A stretch of 64,000 nucleotides of DNA from Stenotrophomonas beteli (GTDB lineage Bacteria; Pseudomonadota; Gammaproteobacteria; Xanthomonadales; Xanthomonadaceae), in the NCBI RefSeq assembly GCF_001431665.1, contig NZ_LLXV01000014.1, positions 124,001 to 188,000 of the forward strand. Direction: 5' to 3'. The notes below the pieces were generated by a model. That model searched no databases, was not told the origin of the DNA, and saw only the letters and a program-made list of their open reading frames with translations. The translations under genes and the position numbers were made by a program. Of this stretch, positions 55,049 through 61,697 are shown piece after piece (the stretch's first letter is position 1; every line of letters starts with the position of its first letter).

Positions 55049-55447
55049 GTGCCCCTCCGCGCAGTCGCCTACGCAAGTGAGGCGATACCGGGGCTTTCCA
55101 TGGACCATGTGGACGACCTCACCAGGGCCGCCGCCCGCTTCAATTTCGAAGCAGGCGTGACGGGCGTGCTTCTTTACGATGGGAACCGCTTCCTCCAGTA
55201 CATCGAGGGACCGGAAGACAGCATCAACGTGGTGTACAGCCGCATCCTTGGCTCCCGCAGCCATTGCGAACTGCTGGAACTGGGCCGGGGCAGGGTGTGC
55301 GGCCGGTTCTTCCCCTACTGGTCCATGCGGCTGCTCTGGACCGACCCTGCCGACATCCGCATCGTGGCGGGTGGCAACTGGAATGGGCTTTCCCGCGCTG
55401 GCGCGCTGCGCCAGTTGAGCCAGGTGGTGGCCCCACACTTGGGCTGA
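55049..55447 (+). CDS. BLUF-domain blue-light sensor (short)
   Basis: The 132-residue protein is almost only a BLUF domain: Y8 in VAYASEA, N32 in RFNFEAGVTGVLLYD and Q50 in NRFLQYIEG are the flavin-contacting residues that form the light-switching hydrogen-bond network. It starts at GTG 55049 (MPLRAVAY), aligned exactly with the ATG start of the second BLUF gene at 58764. Short BLUF proteins signal by contacting partner proteins. It is convergent with a single-domain response regulator gene, which could be such a partner. Confidence 0.88.
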   Translation: MPLRAVAYASEAIPGLSMDHVDDLTRAAARFNFEAGVTGVLLYDGNRFLQYIEGPEDSINVVYSRILGSRSHCELLELGRGRVCGRFFPYWSMRLLWTDPADIRIVAGGNWNGLSRAGALRQLSQVVAPHLG

Positions 55448-55462
55448 CCCGGGCGCTGGCGC

Positions 55463-55855
55463 TCAGTGCGTGGTCGGGGGCGTGCAGACGTCTCCCACCA
55501 CCTGCTGGACCGCTTCCTGCAACCGGTCGATGTGGAACGGCTTGGCCACGAAGGTTGCGCGGCGGTGGCGCAGTGGTACCAGCTGGTCATACACCGCAGA
55601 GACGAACAGGTAGGGAATACCGAGTTCCGCCAGCCGATCGGCAACCGGGAACACCACGCCATCGCGAAGCTCCACATCCAGCACCGCACCATCGAAGCGT
55701 TGCGTATCCAGCAGCCCCAGCGCATCGAACACGCTGTAGGCGTGGGTCACCCGGCCGCCGCCATCTTCCAGCGCCTGTTCCATCAGTGCAGCGAGGTCGA
55801 GCTGGTCTTCAACCAGCAGCAGGTTGCATCTGCGCTGACTCGTTTCCGATTGCAT
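55463..55855 (-). CDS. Single-domain response regulator
   Basis: The 130-residue receiver domain has the acidic pocket LLLVEDQLD, phospho-acceptor Asp in AVLDVELRDG, the switch Ser/Thr area LFVSAVYD and Lys in FVAKPFHID. No output domain follows, so it must act through protein contacts, as CheY-like or phosphorelay proteins do. No histidine kinase is in the window. ATG 55855 is chosen since the upstream open frame has no family sequence. It converges with the BLUF gene, with only 15 bp between their stops. Confidence 0.85.
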   Translation of the reverse strand: MQSETSQRRCNLLLVEDQLDLAALMEQALEDGGGRVTHAYSVFDALGLLDTQRFDGAVLDVELRDGVVFPVADRLAELGIPYLFVSAVYDQLVPLRHRRATFVAKPFHIDRLQEAVQQVVGDVCTPPTTH

Positions 55856-56062
55856 GCACGCATGCCTGTGTTGCCTTGGGAACTGCAGTGTGTGCTGTAG
55901 TGCATCAACGGCGTGCGTGCGGCATGTCAGCCCGGTGCGAAGCGGCCCGGCGCTGGTGCCCCGCGCGTCGATGCGGCGTGGAAGGCGGTGTGGCGTTTTT
56001 TGACGGCGCGTTGGCGGCGGCCATGGATACTGCCGCCGTCCCCCCGCACTGGAGCCACGGCC

Positions 56063-56410
56063 ATGCCTCGATACGCTACCGATCCCACCATCCCCTGCGC
56101 ACTGCGCGTGGAATGCATGTCCCTGGATTGCGGCGGCGCTGCGATCGTCGTGGAGCTGGATCGCGCCCCCGAACGGGCATGGATGAAGTCGCTGAAGCGC
56201 ACCCTGCAGGAGGATGACGTGCTGGAGGGCGCCCAGGCCAAGTTCGATGGCCGCTTTGTCTACGTCGTGGGCGTGGAAGGTGGCGCGCACCGTGCGCAGC
56301 ATCGGGTGATCCAGGCATTGAAGGCGTCAGCAGGCGCATTCGTGGTCGCGACAGGCTCTCATCGCAACGCTGGTAGCGCAGCAGTAGCGTCCGGCGCGAT
56401 GCCGGCCTGA
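56063..56410 (+). CDS. Hypothetical protein, 115 residues
   Basis: A small soluble protein without signal peptide. The body (LRVECMSLDCGGAAIVVELDRAPERAWMK in parts, then AQAKFDGRFVYVVGVEGG and RVIQALKASAG) looks like an alternating beta/alpha domain with an Ala/Gly-rich tail. I recognise no family. ATG 56063 lies after GGAG. The gene stands alone between the response regulator and the DUF892 gene. Confidence 0.55.
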   Translation: MPRYATDPTIPCALRVECMSLDCGGAAIVVELDRAPERAWMKSLKRTLQEDDVLEGAQAKFDGRFVYVVGVEGGAHRAQHRVIQALKASAGAFVVATGSHRNAGSAAVASGAMPA

Positions 56411-56530
56411 CCGCACACTCGGCGTTGCCAGGCACGTGCGGATGTTATGACGGCATCAGTGCCAGGTGCAGTGTGCACGCCCGGCGGTTCACGCCGGGCG
56501 ACGGAGCAGTGATTGCCGTCTCGCCACCAT

Positions 56531-56566
56531 GGTCTCCGGAGGCATGTCGCCCCACTACCGGAGACC
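56531..56566 (+). promoter_or_regulatory. Hairpin that can hide the Shine-Dalgarno site
   Basis: GGTCTCCGG (56531-56539) pairs perfectly with CCGGAGACC (56558-56566). The 3' arm contains GGAG (56560-56563), the ribosome-binding site 6 bases before ATG 56570. In the folded mRNA this site would be masked, so the hairpin may act as a translational switch for the DUF892/catalase genes. Confidence 0.5.
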
Positions 56567-56569
56567 GTG

Positions 56570-57091
56570 ATGGCAGACCAGAACACCGCCCGCAGCGAGC
56601 GCCTGCTGAAGTGGCTACAGGACGCCTACGCCATGGAGCAGGAGGCGGAGACCATGATGAAGGCCATGGCTTCGCGCATCGAGAACTATCCCCAGCTTGC
56701 CGCACGTATCGGCCAGCATGTGCAGGAGACGCAGCAGCAGGCCGCCTCCCTGCGCGAGTGTATTGAATCGCTGGGTGGCAGCGTGCCCACCGCGAAGGGG
56801 CTGTTCGCCAGCGTGACCGCAGCCATCCACGCTGCCGGCAACAGCCTGATGGAAGACGAGGTCGTCAAGAGCGTCGGTATCTCCTTTGGCTTCGAAAACA
56901 CCGAGATCGCCACCTACCGGGCGCTGGTGATCGCGGCCGAACGTGCCGCCGCACCGGACATCGCGGCCGTATGCGGCCAGATCCTGCAGGAAGAGATCGC
57001 CATGGCGCGCTGGCTGGAAGAACACCAGGACAGCCTGGTCGGCGCGTTCCTCAACCGGGACGAAACGCCCGGCGCCCAGGCCAAGCGCTGA
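56570..57091 (+). CDS. YciE/YciF-type ferritin-like protein (DUF892)
   Basis: The 173-residue helical-bundle protein (LLKWLQDAYAMEQEAETMMKAM, HVQETQQQAASLRECIESLGG, AAERAAAPDIAAVCGQIL in segments) belongs to the DUF892 ferroxidase-like family linked to osmotic and oxidative stress. Glu and His residues for a di-iron site lie on the helices. ATG 56570 was chosen for its GGAG and because upstream residues are not family-like. A hairpin covers that site. The manganese catalase gene follows after 36 bp, so the two probably share a message. Confidence 0.83.
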   Translation: MADQNTARSERLLKWLQDAYAMEQEAETMMKAMASRIENYPQLAARIGQHVQETQQQAASLRECIESLGGSVPTAKGLFASVTAAIHAAGNSLMEDEVVKSVGISFGFENTEIATYRALVIAAERAAAPDIAAVCGQILQEEIAMARWLEEHQDSLVGAFLNRDETPGAQAKR

Positions 57092-57127
57092 TCCCGATCG
57101 CGCCTGCCAGACACAGGAGACAGCCCC

Positions 57128-58036
57128 ATGTTCTTTCACCACAAGAAGCTGATGTACACCGTGCGCGTGCGCGAATCCAACCCGCAGCTTGCCAGCCTCA
57201 TGCTGGAACAGTTCGGCGGCCCGCAAGGCGAACTGGCGGCCGCGATGCGTTACTTCACCCAAGGACTCGGCGAATGCGATCCCGGCCGCAAGGACCTGCT
57301 GATGGACATCGCCACCGAAGAGATCAGCCACCTGGAGATCATCGGCACCATCATCGCCATGCTCAACCGCGGCCCGAAGGCCATCCAGTCCGAGGGGCTT
57401 GCCGAAGCCGAGGACATGCGCCTGCTCGGCCAGAACAGCACCAGCCATACCGAGCAGCTCCTGTACGGCGGCGGCCCGGCGCTGGTCAATTCGAGCGGTG
57501 TTCCGTGGACGGCGGCCTACGTCGATTCGATCGGGGAGCCCACCGCCGATCTGCGCTCGAACATCGCCGCGGAAGCCCGCGCCAAGCTGGTCTACGAACG
57601 ACTGATCACGGTCACCGACGATCCAGGCATCAAGGATGCACTGCGCTTCCTGATGACGCGCGAAGTCGCGCACCTGAAATCCTTCGAAAAGGCCTTGCAC
57701 AGCATCCAGCCCCATTTCCCCCCGGGCAAGCTGCCGGGTGATCCCGCCTTTACCGACCTTTACATGGACATGTCCCAGGGCGACGGCGCGGATGATCCGC
57801 TGGGCAGCTGGAACAGCGGCGAACTGTGGGAGCGGGTCAGCGACCGCGAGGCCCAGGCCGCTGTGGATGGCGGCGACGGCAGCGCTACGGTAGGCCTGGC
57901 CCCACGCGAGCAGGCCGCGGTGCAGGCCATGACCCTGCGTACGCTCTCCGACCCCGAAGCACGACCGACAACCGGTGCCGAACTGGGCGCAGGGCCGGGG
58001 GCCGGCGCGCTCGACCTGCCGCCACGGGAGCCTTGA
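57128..58036 (+). CDS. Manganese catalase
   Basis: The 302-residue four-helix-bundle protein has the dimanganese ligands E35 (QGELAAAMRY), E65 and H68 (TEEISHLEI), E149 (AAEARAKL) and H182 (REVAHLKSF). It destroys hydrogen peroxide without haem and is typical of stationary-phase or desiccation stress. The C-terminal 60 residues are Gly/Ala/Pro-rich and not conserved. It lies behind the DUF892 gene and ends facing a strong minus-strand terminator. Confidence 0.92.
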   Translation: MFFHHKKLMYTVRVRESNPQLASLMLEQFGGPQGELAAAMRYFTQGLGECDPGRKDLLMDIATEEISHLEIIGTIIAMLNRGPKAIQSEGLAEAEDMRLLGQNSTSHTEQLLYGGGPALVNSSGVPWTAAYVDSIGEPTADLRSNIAAEARAKLVYERLITVTDDPGIKDALRFLMTREVAHLKSFEKALHSIQPHFPPGKLPGDPAFTDLYMDMSQGDGADDPLGSWNSGELWERVSDREAQAAVDGGDGSATVGLAPREQAAVQAMTLRTLSDPEARPTTGAELGAGPGAGALDLPPREP

Positions 58037-58078
58037 CGCCGGTCAAGGCCGGGGCAGGCGTCCGCCCCTCGCATTGCG

Positions 58079-58111
58079 TAAAAAAAGTGGGCGGACACGC
58101 TGTCCGCCCAC
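58079..58111 (-). terminator. Rho-independent terminator of the KGG gene
   Basis: GTGGGCGGACA (58087-58097) and TGTCCGCCCAC (58101-58111) form a perfect 11-bp stem with loop CGC. On the minus strand the stem is followed by a run of seven T, so it ends transcription of the KGG-repeat gene; it may also slow readthrough from the catalase side. Confidence 0.85.
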
Positions 58112-58136
58112 ATAGCGTGCAACCGGTCAGTATCGA

Positions 58137-58460
58137 TCAACGCTGCTGGCCACCGCGGTTGTTGTTGCCACCACGTTCCTGTTGCTGCTGCCGGCCGCCT
58201 TGGTTGCCGCCCTGGTTGCCGCCGCCATGGCTGTTCTGGCCGCCTTCGCGGCCGATGTCGGCCATATGCTGGCGATCCTGGCTCACCGCTTCGCCGCCCT
58301 TGCGACCGGCTTCGCGCGCTTCTTCAGAGCTGAATTCGTGGGCGTTGCCCGACTCATGCGCGGCGCGGCCGCCCTTGGCGGCGATCTCGCGCTGCTTGTC
58401 CTCGTCCATCGAAGCGAAGCCGCGGTTGCTGCTGCCCTGGTTCTGGTTCTGGTTGGCCAT
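58137..58460 (-). CDS. KGG-repeat stress protein (GsiB-like)
   Basis: The 107-residue protein has three KGG-type repeats: KQREIAAKGGRAAH, AREAGRKGGEAVS and HMADIGREGGQNS, followed by a Gly/Asn/Gln-rich tail. It is highly hydrophilic and probably disordered, like Bacillus GsiB and other desiccation or osmotic stress proteins. ATG 58460 follows GGAG; the open frame upstream lacks repeats. A good terminator follows it. It lies between the catalase and the second BLUF gene. Confidence 0.85.
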   Translation of the reverse strand: MANQNQNQGSSNRGFASMDEDKQREIAAKGGRAAHESGNAHEFSSEEAREAGRKGGEAVSQDRQHMADIGREGGQNSHGGGNQGGNQGGRQQQQERGGNNNRGGQQR

Positions 58461-58763
58461 GGAAAGTCTCCTTGGAGTGCGCCGCCCGATTGGCGGCAGC
58501 GACCATCTTCCAGATCCGCCGCTAGACCGCGGTGGCACGACCGCCAACGTGGTGTCATGCGCGGCCACGTACTTCCTCATGCGTTCTCCACGAATGCGAA
58601 TCGACCTGCGGGTGACACGGCACGGCGGCCGCGGTGCTGGCGCCGGGTGTCAACGCAGCGCGGCGTCGGCACGTCCAGGTTCAACGCCGCCTCCACGCCG
58701 GTGTCACCGCGCGTTTGATCCGCAGCGCTAAGGTAGAGCCCACTGCAACAACCCGGTGCTGTC
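58461..58763. other. Divergent control region of KGG and BLUF genes
   Basis: These 303 bases hold no gene I can support. CTAAGGT (58728-58734), 29 bases before the BLUF ATG, is a possible RpoS-type -10 element. Confidence 0.35.
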
Positions 58764-59231
58764 ATGCCTCTTCGTGCCATCGCATATGTAAGTGAAGCCA
58801 CCCGAAACCTGACTGCAGAGCGGCTGCAGCGACTTGTCACCGACGCGATGCTGTTCAACGAATCTGCTGATGTGACCGGCGTCCTCCTGTTCGACGGCAC
58901 TCGCTTCCTGCAATATCTCGAAGGCCCCGAGGCCGGCGTCGGCGCGGCCTACACCCGCATCCTGGCGGCCGGCAGCCACAACGGCCTGGTCGAGCTGAAC
59001 CGGGGCAGGGTGGGGAGGCGGCAGTTTCCGCACTGGCAAATGCACAGCGTGCGGGTGGATGAGCTGGCGCTGGGAAAGATCGCGATCTCCGACTGGACCG
59101 GCTTCGTGCGCAGCGCCTCCGCACTCGCCCCGGGCACCAGTGCGCTTGATCGACTGCAATTGGTGGCACAGGCACCGCCAGGCGGCGGCGACGGCCTGTT
59201 GCTGGAGCCAGACGGACCGGTGGCACGATGA
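58764..59231 (+). CDS. BLUF-domain blue-light sensor with C-terminal tail
   Basis: The 155-residue protein is a paralogue of the BLUF protein at 55049: it shares MPLRA-AY, Y8, N32 (FNESADVTGVLLFD) and Q50 (RFLQYLEG). It differs by a tail of about 25 residues (VAQAPPGGGDGLLLEP) and by missing the Gly before VTGV. The stop overlaps the DUF72 start by ATGA, so the sensor is coupled to DUF72, Nei-type glycosylase genes. This puts a light sensor in the same message as a DNA-repair enzyme. Confidence 0.87.
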   Translation: MPLRAIAYVSEATRNLTAERLQRLVTDAMLFNESADVTGVLLFDGTRFLQYLEGPEAGVGAAYTRILAAGSHNGLVELNRGRVGRRQFPHWQMHSVRVDELALGKIAISDWTGFVRSASALAPGTSALDRLQLVAQAPPGGGDGLLLEPDGPVAR

Positions 59232-59995
59232 ACGCAGCCGACGCCCCGGGCACGCCAGGCCAGGTACGTATCGGCTGCGCTGGCTGGTCGCTGTCGCGGG
59301 CAGCGCAGACGGCGTTCGGCGCCGGCGACAGCGTGCTGCAGCGCTATGCCACCCGCCTGCCGATGGTCGAGATCAATTCCTCGTTCTACCGCCCCCACCA
59401 GGCGGCGACCTACGCCCGGTGGGCCGCCAGCGTGCCCGCAGGTTTCCGCTTCGCAGTGAAACTGCCACGCCTGATCAGCCATGAACGCCGGCTGCGCGAC
59501 ACGATGCAGCCGCTGGCGCTGTTCCTTGATGGCGTGATGGCGCTGGGGGACAGGCTGGGGCCGCTGCTGCTCCAGCTGCCGCCCAGCCTGGCGTATGAGC
59601 CGGCAACCGTGACCGAATTCCTGCACGGACTGCGCGCACGCACCTCGGTTGATGTCGCCTGCGAACCGCGCCATCCCAGTTGGTTCACTGCGGACGTCGA
59701 TGCGCTGCTGAGCGACCATGGCATCGCACGGGTCGCGGCTGACCCGGCCCGGGTACCCGCAGCAGCGGTCCCGGGCGGTGACCGCACGTGGAGCTACTGG
59801 CGCTGGCACGGGCAGCCGCAGATCTATCGCAGCGCCTACAGCGAGCAGGCGCTGGTGGGCCTGGCCGAGCAGCTGCAGCGCGAAGCCGCCGCGCAGCGCC
59901 GTGCCTGGTGCGTACTGGACAACACCGCGCTGGGCCACGCGACCGGTAACGCCCTGCGCCTGCAGACACTGCTGCGGGAGCACGCGCATGCCTGA
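59228..59995 (+). CDS. DUF72 domain protein
   Basis: The 255-residue TIM-barrel-like protein has the DUF72 signatures IGCAGWS, LPMVEINSSFYRPH, RFAVKLPRLISHE and WRWHGQPQIYRSAYSE. The biochemical function of this widespread family (YecE) is unknown; a nuclease or nucleotide-linked role has been suggested. It is coupled to the BLUF gene upstream (ATGA) and overlaps the glycosylase gene by 8 bp. Confidence 0.86.
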   Translation: MNAADAPGTPGQVRIGCAGWSLSRAAQTAFGAGDSVLQRYATRLPMVEINSSFYRPHQAATYARWAASVPAGFRFAVKLPRLISHERRLRDTMQPLALFLDGVMALGDRLGPLLLQLPPSLAYEPATVTEFLHGLRARTSVDVACEPRHPSWFTADVDALLSDHGIARVAADPARVPAAAVPGGDRTWSYWRWHGQPQIYRSAYSEQALVGLAEQLQREAAAQRRAWCVLDNTALGHATGNALRLQTLLREHAHA

Positions 59996-60722
59996 GGGCC
60001 CGTCCATTGTCCTGCTGCGTGAAGCCGCGAGCCGTTTCAAGGGTCACGTCGTACGAGGCGTTTCCGGCAACAGCCGCATCGACCTGTCACCGCTGCAGGG
60101 CCGCAGGGTCAAGTCGGTTCGCAGCTGGGGCAAGCACTTCCTGCTGGAATTCAGCCATCACACGCTGCGCATCCATCTGATGATGTTCGGCAGCTGGCGC
60201 ATCGACGAGCGGAAGCCGACGCCCGCACGGGTCTCGCTGGCATTCGACAACGGCGAACTGAATTTCTATGCGTGTTCGGTCCGGCTGATCGACGAGCCGT
60301 TGAACGACGTCTACGACTGGCGGGCGGATGTGATGAACGACGCCTGGGATCCGAAGCTGGCCCGGCGCAAGCTGAAGGCGCTGCCCAACACCCTGGTCTG
60401 CGATGCGCTTCTGGACCAGGCGATCTTCGCCGGCGTCGGCAACATCATCAAGAACGAGGTGCTGTTCCGGATCGGCGTGCATCCGGCCACGCGCCTGGGT
60501 GACCTGCCGCCGCGCAAGCTGACCGCCATGATCACGCAGGCACGCACCTACAGCTTTGAGTTCCTGGAGTGGAAACGGCGCTTCGAGTTGAAGAAGCACT
60601 GGCAGGTGCATACGCGCAAGGTGTGCCCGCTCTGTGGTGGCCCGATCAGCAAGCTGTACATGGGTACGACGCGGCGGCGCACGTTCTTCTGCCCGATCGA
60701 TCAGGTGCTGTACAGACCCTGA
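59988..60722 (+). CDS. Fpg/Nei-type DNA glycosylase
   Basis: The 244-residue protein begins MPEGPS with catalytic P2 and E3, has the helix-two-turn-helix FAGVGNIIKNEVLFRIGVHP (in part) and a C-terminal zinc-finger region. The finger has CPLC (213-216) but its second half reads FFCPID, so the fourth Cys is replaced by D238. It should excise oxidised bases and nick at abasic sites. It overlaps DUF72 by 8 bp. The length is shorter than Fpg (about 270), closer to Nei-like proteins. Confidence 0.84.
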   Translation: MPEGPSIVLLREAASRFKGHVVRGVSGNSRIDLSPLQGRRVKSVRSWGKHFLLEFSHHTLRIHLMMFGSWRIDERKPTPARVSLAFDNGELNFYACSVRLIDEPLNDVYDWRADVMNDAWDPKLARRKLKALPNTLVCDALLDQAIFAGVGNIIKNEVLFRIGVHPATRLGDLPPRKLTAMITQARTYSFEFLEWKRRFELKKHWQVHTRKVCPLCGGPISKLYMGTTRRRTFFCPIDQVLYRP

Positions 60723-60742
60723 GGCCGCCTTCCGTGGCGGCC
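60723..60742. terminator. GC hairpin between convergent genes
   Basis: GGCCGCC (60723-60729) and GGCGGCC (60736-60742) enclose six bases directly after the glycosylase stop and 19 bp from the stop of the convergent DUF892 gene. No T run is present, so it is a weak bidirectional candidate. Confidence 0.35.
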
Positions 60743-60761
60743 GGGCTCCGTGCGATGCCGC

Positions 60762-61259
60762 TCAGGCGGCCTGCGCGGCCTTGGCATTGCCGCCGCCCTT
60801 GGCCAGCAGGGTCAGCTTCTCGTCGGTCGCCTTTTCTTCCTCCAGCGTCTCCAGCAGCAACGGCAGGGCATCCTTGTAGCCCAGCTGCTTGGCCAACGCG
60901 GCGATCGTTCCGTAGGAGGCAATTTCGTAATGCTCGACCTTCTGCGCGCCACCGATCAGGGCAGCATCGCGCACCGGCCCCTTGTCGATGCTGTCGATCA
61001 CCTCCTTGCCTTCCTCGACCAGGCCTTCCATCGCCGCGCACTTGATGCGCTTCAGGCGGATGCCGAGCACCTCGACCACCTGGTCGATGCGTTCGATCTG
61101 TCCCTGGGTTTCCTCCAGGTGCGTCTCGAACGCCGCGGCCAGATCCGGATTCTCGGCCGCACGGGCCAGGCGCGGAAGCGCCTTGGTCAGCTGCTTCTCG
61201 GCGCTGTAGATGTCCGAGAGTTCGTGGATGAACAGGTCTTCGGCCGTCTTGATAGCCAT
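60762..61259 (-). CDS. YciE/YciF-type ferritin-like protein (DUF892), second copy
   Basis: The 165-residue protein starts with the canonical DUF892 signature AEDLFIHELSDIYSAEKQL and goes on with FETHLEETQGQIERIDQV and KVEHYEIASYGTIAALAKQLG, which supply the Glu and His of a ferritin-like di-iron site. It is closer to E. coli YciF than the copy at 56570. The end is Gly/Ala-rich (KGGGNAKAAQAA). CTACGCT, a good match to the RpoS -10 box, lies on the minus strand at 61288-61294, 29 bases before the ATG. Confidence 0.88.
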   Translation of the reverse strand: MAIKTAEDLFIHELSDIYSAEKQLTKALPRLARAAENPDLAAAFETHLEETQGQIERIDQVVEVLGIRLKRIKCAAMEGLVEEGKEVIDSIDKGPVRDAALIGGAQKVEHYEIASYGTIAALAKQLGYKDALPLLLETLEEEKATDEKLTLLAKGGGNAKAAQAA

Positions 61260-61288
61260 ACTGGGCTCCGCAGTGAGTGGAGCAGTCA

Positions 61289-61364
61289 GCGTAGGGTCTG
61301 GTCGGTTGCGATCAGGCGGGGGATGAGTGAAGGCGGCATGTGAGCTCCCACGCGGACCCTACGC
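61289..61364. promoter_or_regulatory. 10-bp inverted repeat with back-to-back -10-like boxes
   Basis: GCGTAGGGTC (61289-61298) and GACCCTACGC (61355-61364) are perfect inverted copies 56 bp apart. Each contains CTACGC, an RpoS-like -10 core, oriented towards the DUF892 gene on the left and DUF3606-ligD on the right. They look like paired divergent stress promoters or two sites for one regulator. Confidence 0.4.
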
Positions 61365-61507
61365 ACTGCCTTCACGAAGTGGTGTCTCTTCAGGACTGGA
61401 TCTACCGCGCGGCCGCCGGCCTTCGCCATGGCTTCACAGTGGCATCGCTCCGTGCCCATGGAATGGCCGGTACGGTCAGTTCACCCCCGATCACGCTGGA
61501 GACTCCC

Positions 61508-61684
61508 ATGAGCGATGACAGGAAGAACGTTGGCAGCCCGGACCGGGATCGCATCAACGTCAACGAGGATTATGAGCTGCGGTACTGGACCGCGACGCTG
61601 GGCGTGTCCGCCGAAGAACTTCGCGCGGCCGTCGCGGCGGTCGGGCCCACGGCGGTTGCTGTACGCAAGCACCTGGGCAGATAG
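61508..61684 (+). CDS. DUF3606 small protein
   Basis: The 58-residue protein has the DUF3606 pattern RDRINVNEDYELRYWT followed by LGVSAEELRAAVAAVGPTA. These small proteins are common in stress-gene islands of proteobacteria and have no known function. GGAG lies 8 bases before ATG 61508. It is 13 bp upstream of ligD on the same strand and probably cotranscribed. Confidence 0.82.
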   Translation: MSDDRKNVGSPDRDRINVNEDYELRYWTATLGVSAEELRAAVAAVGPTAVAVRKHLGR

Positions 61685-61697
61685 CGCGGAGCTGGCC

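Noticed and set aside
58577..58900. Minus-strand open frame across the KGG/BLUF gap
   Set aside because: No start signal or conserved motif; it runs antisense into the BLUF gene and has Arg/Ser-rich composition.
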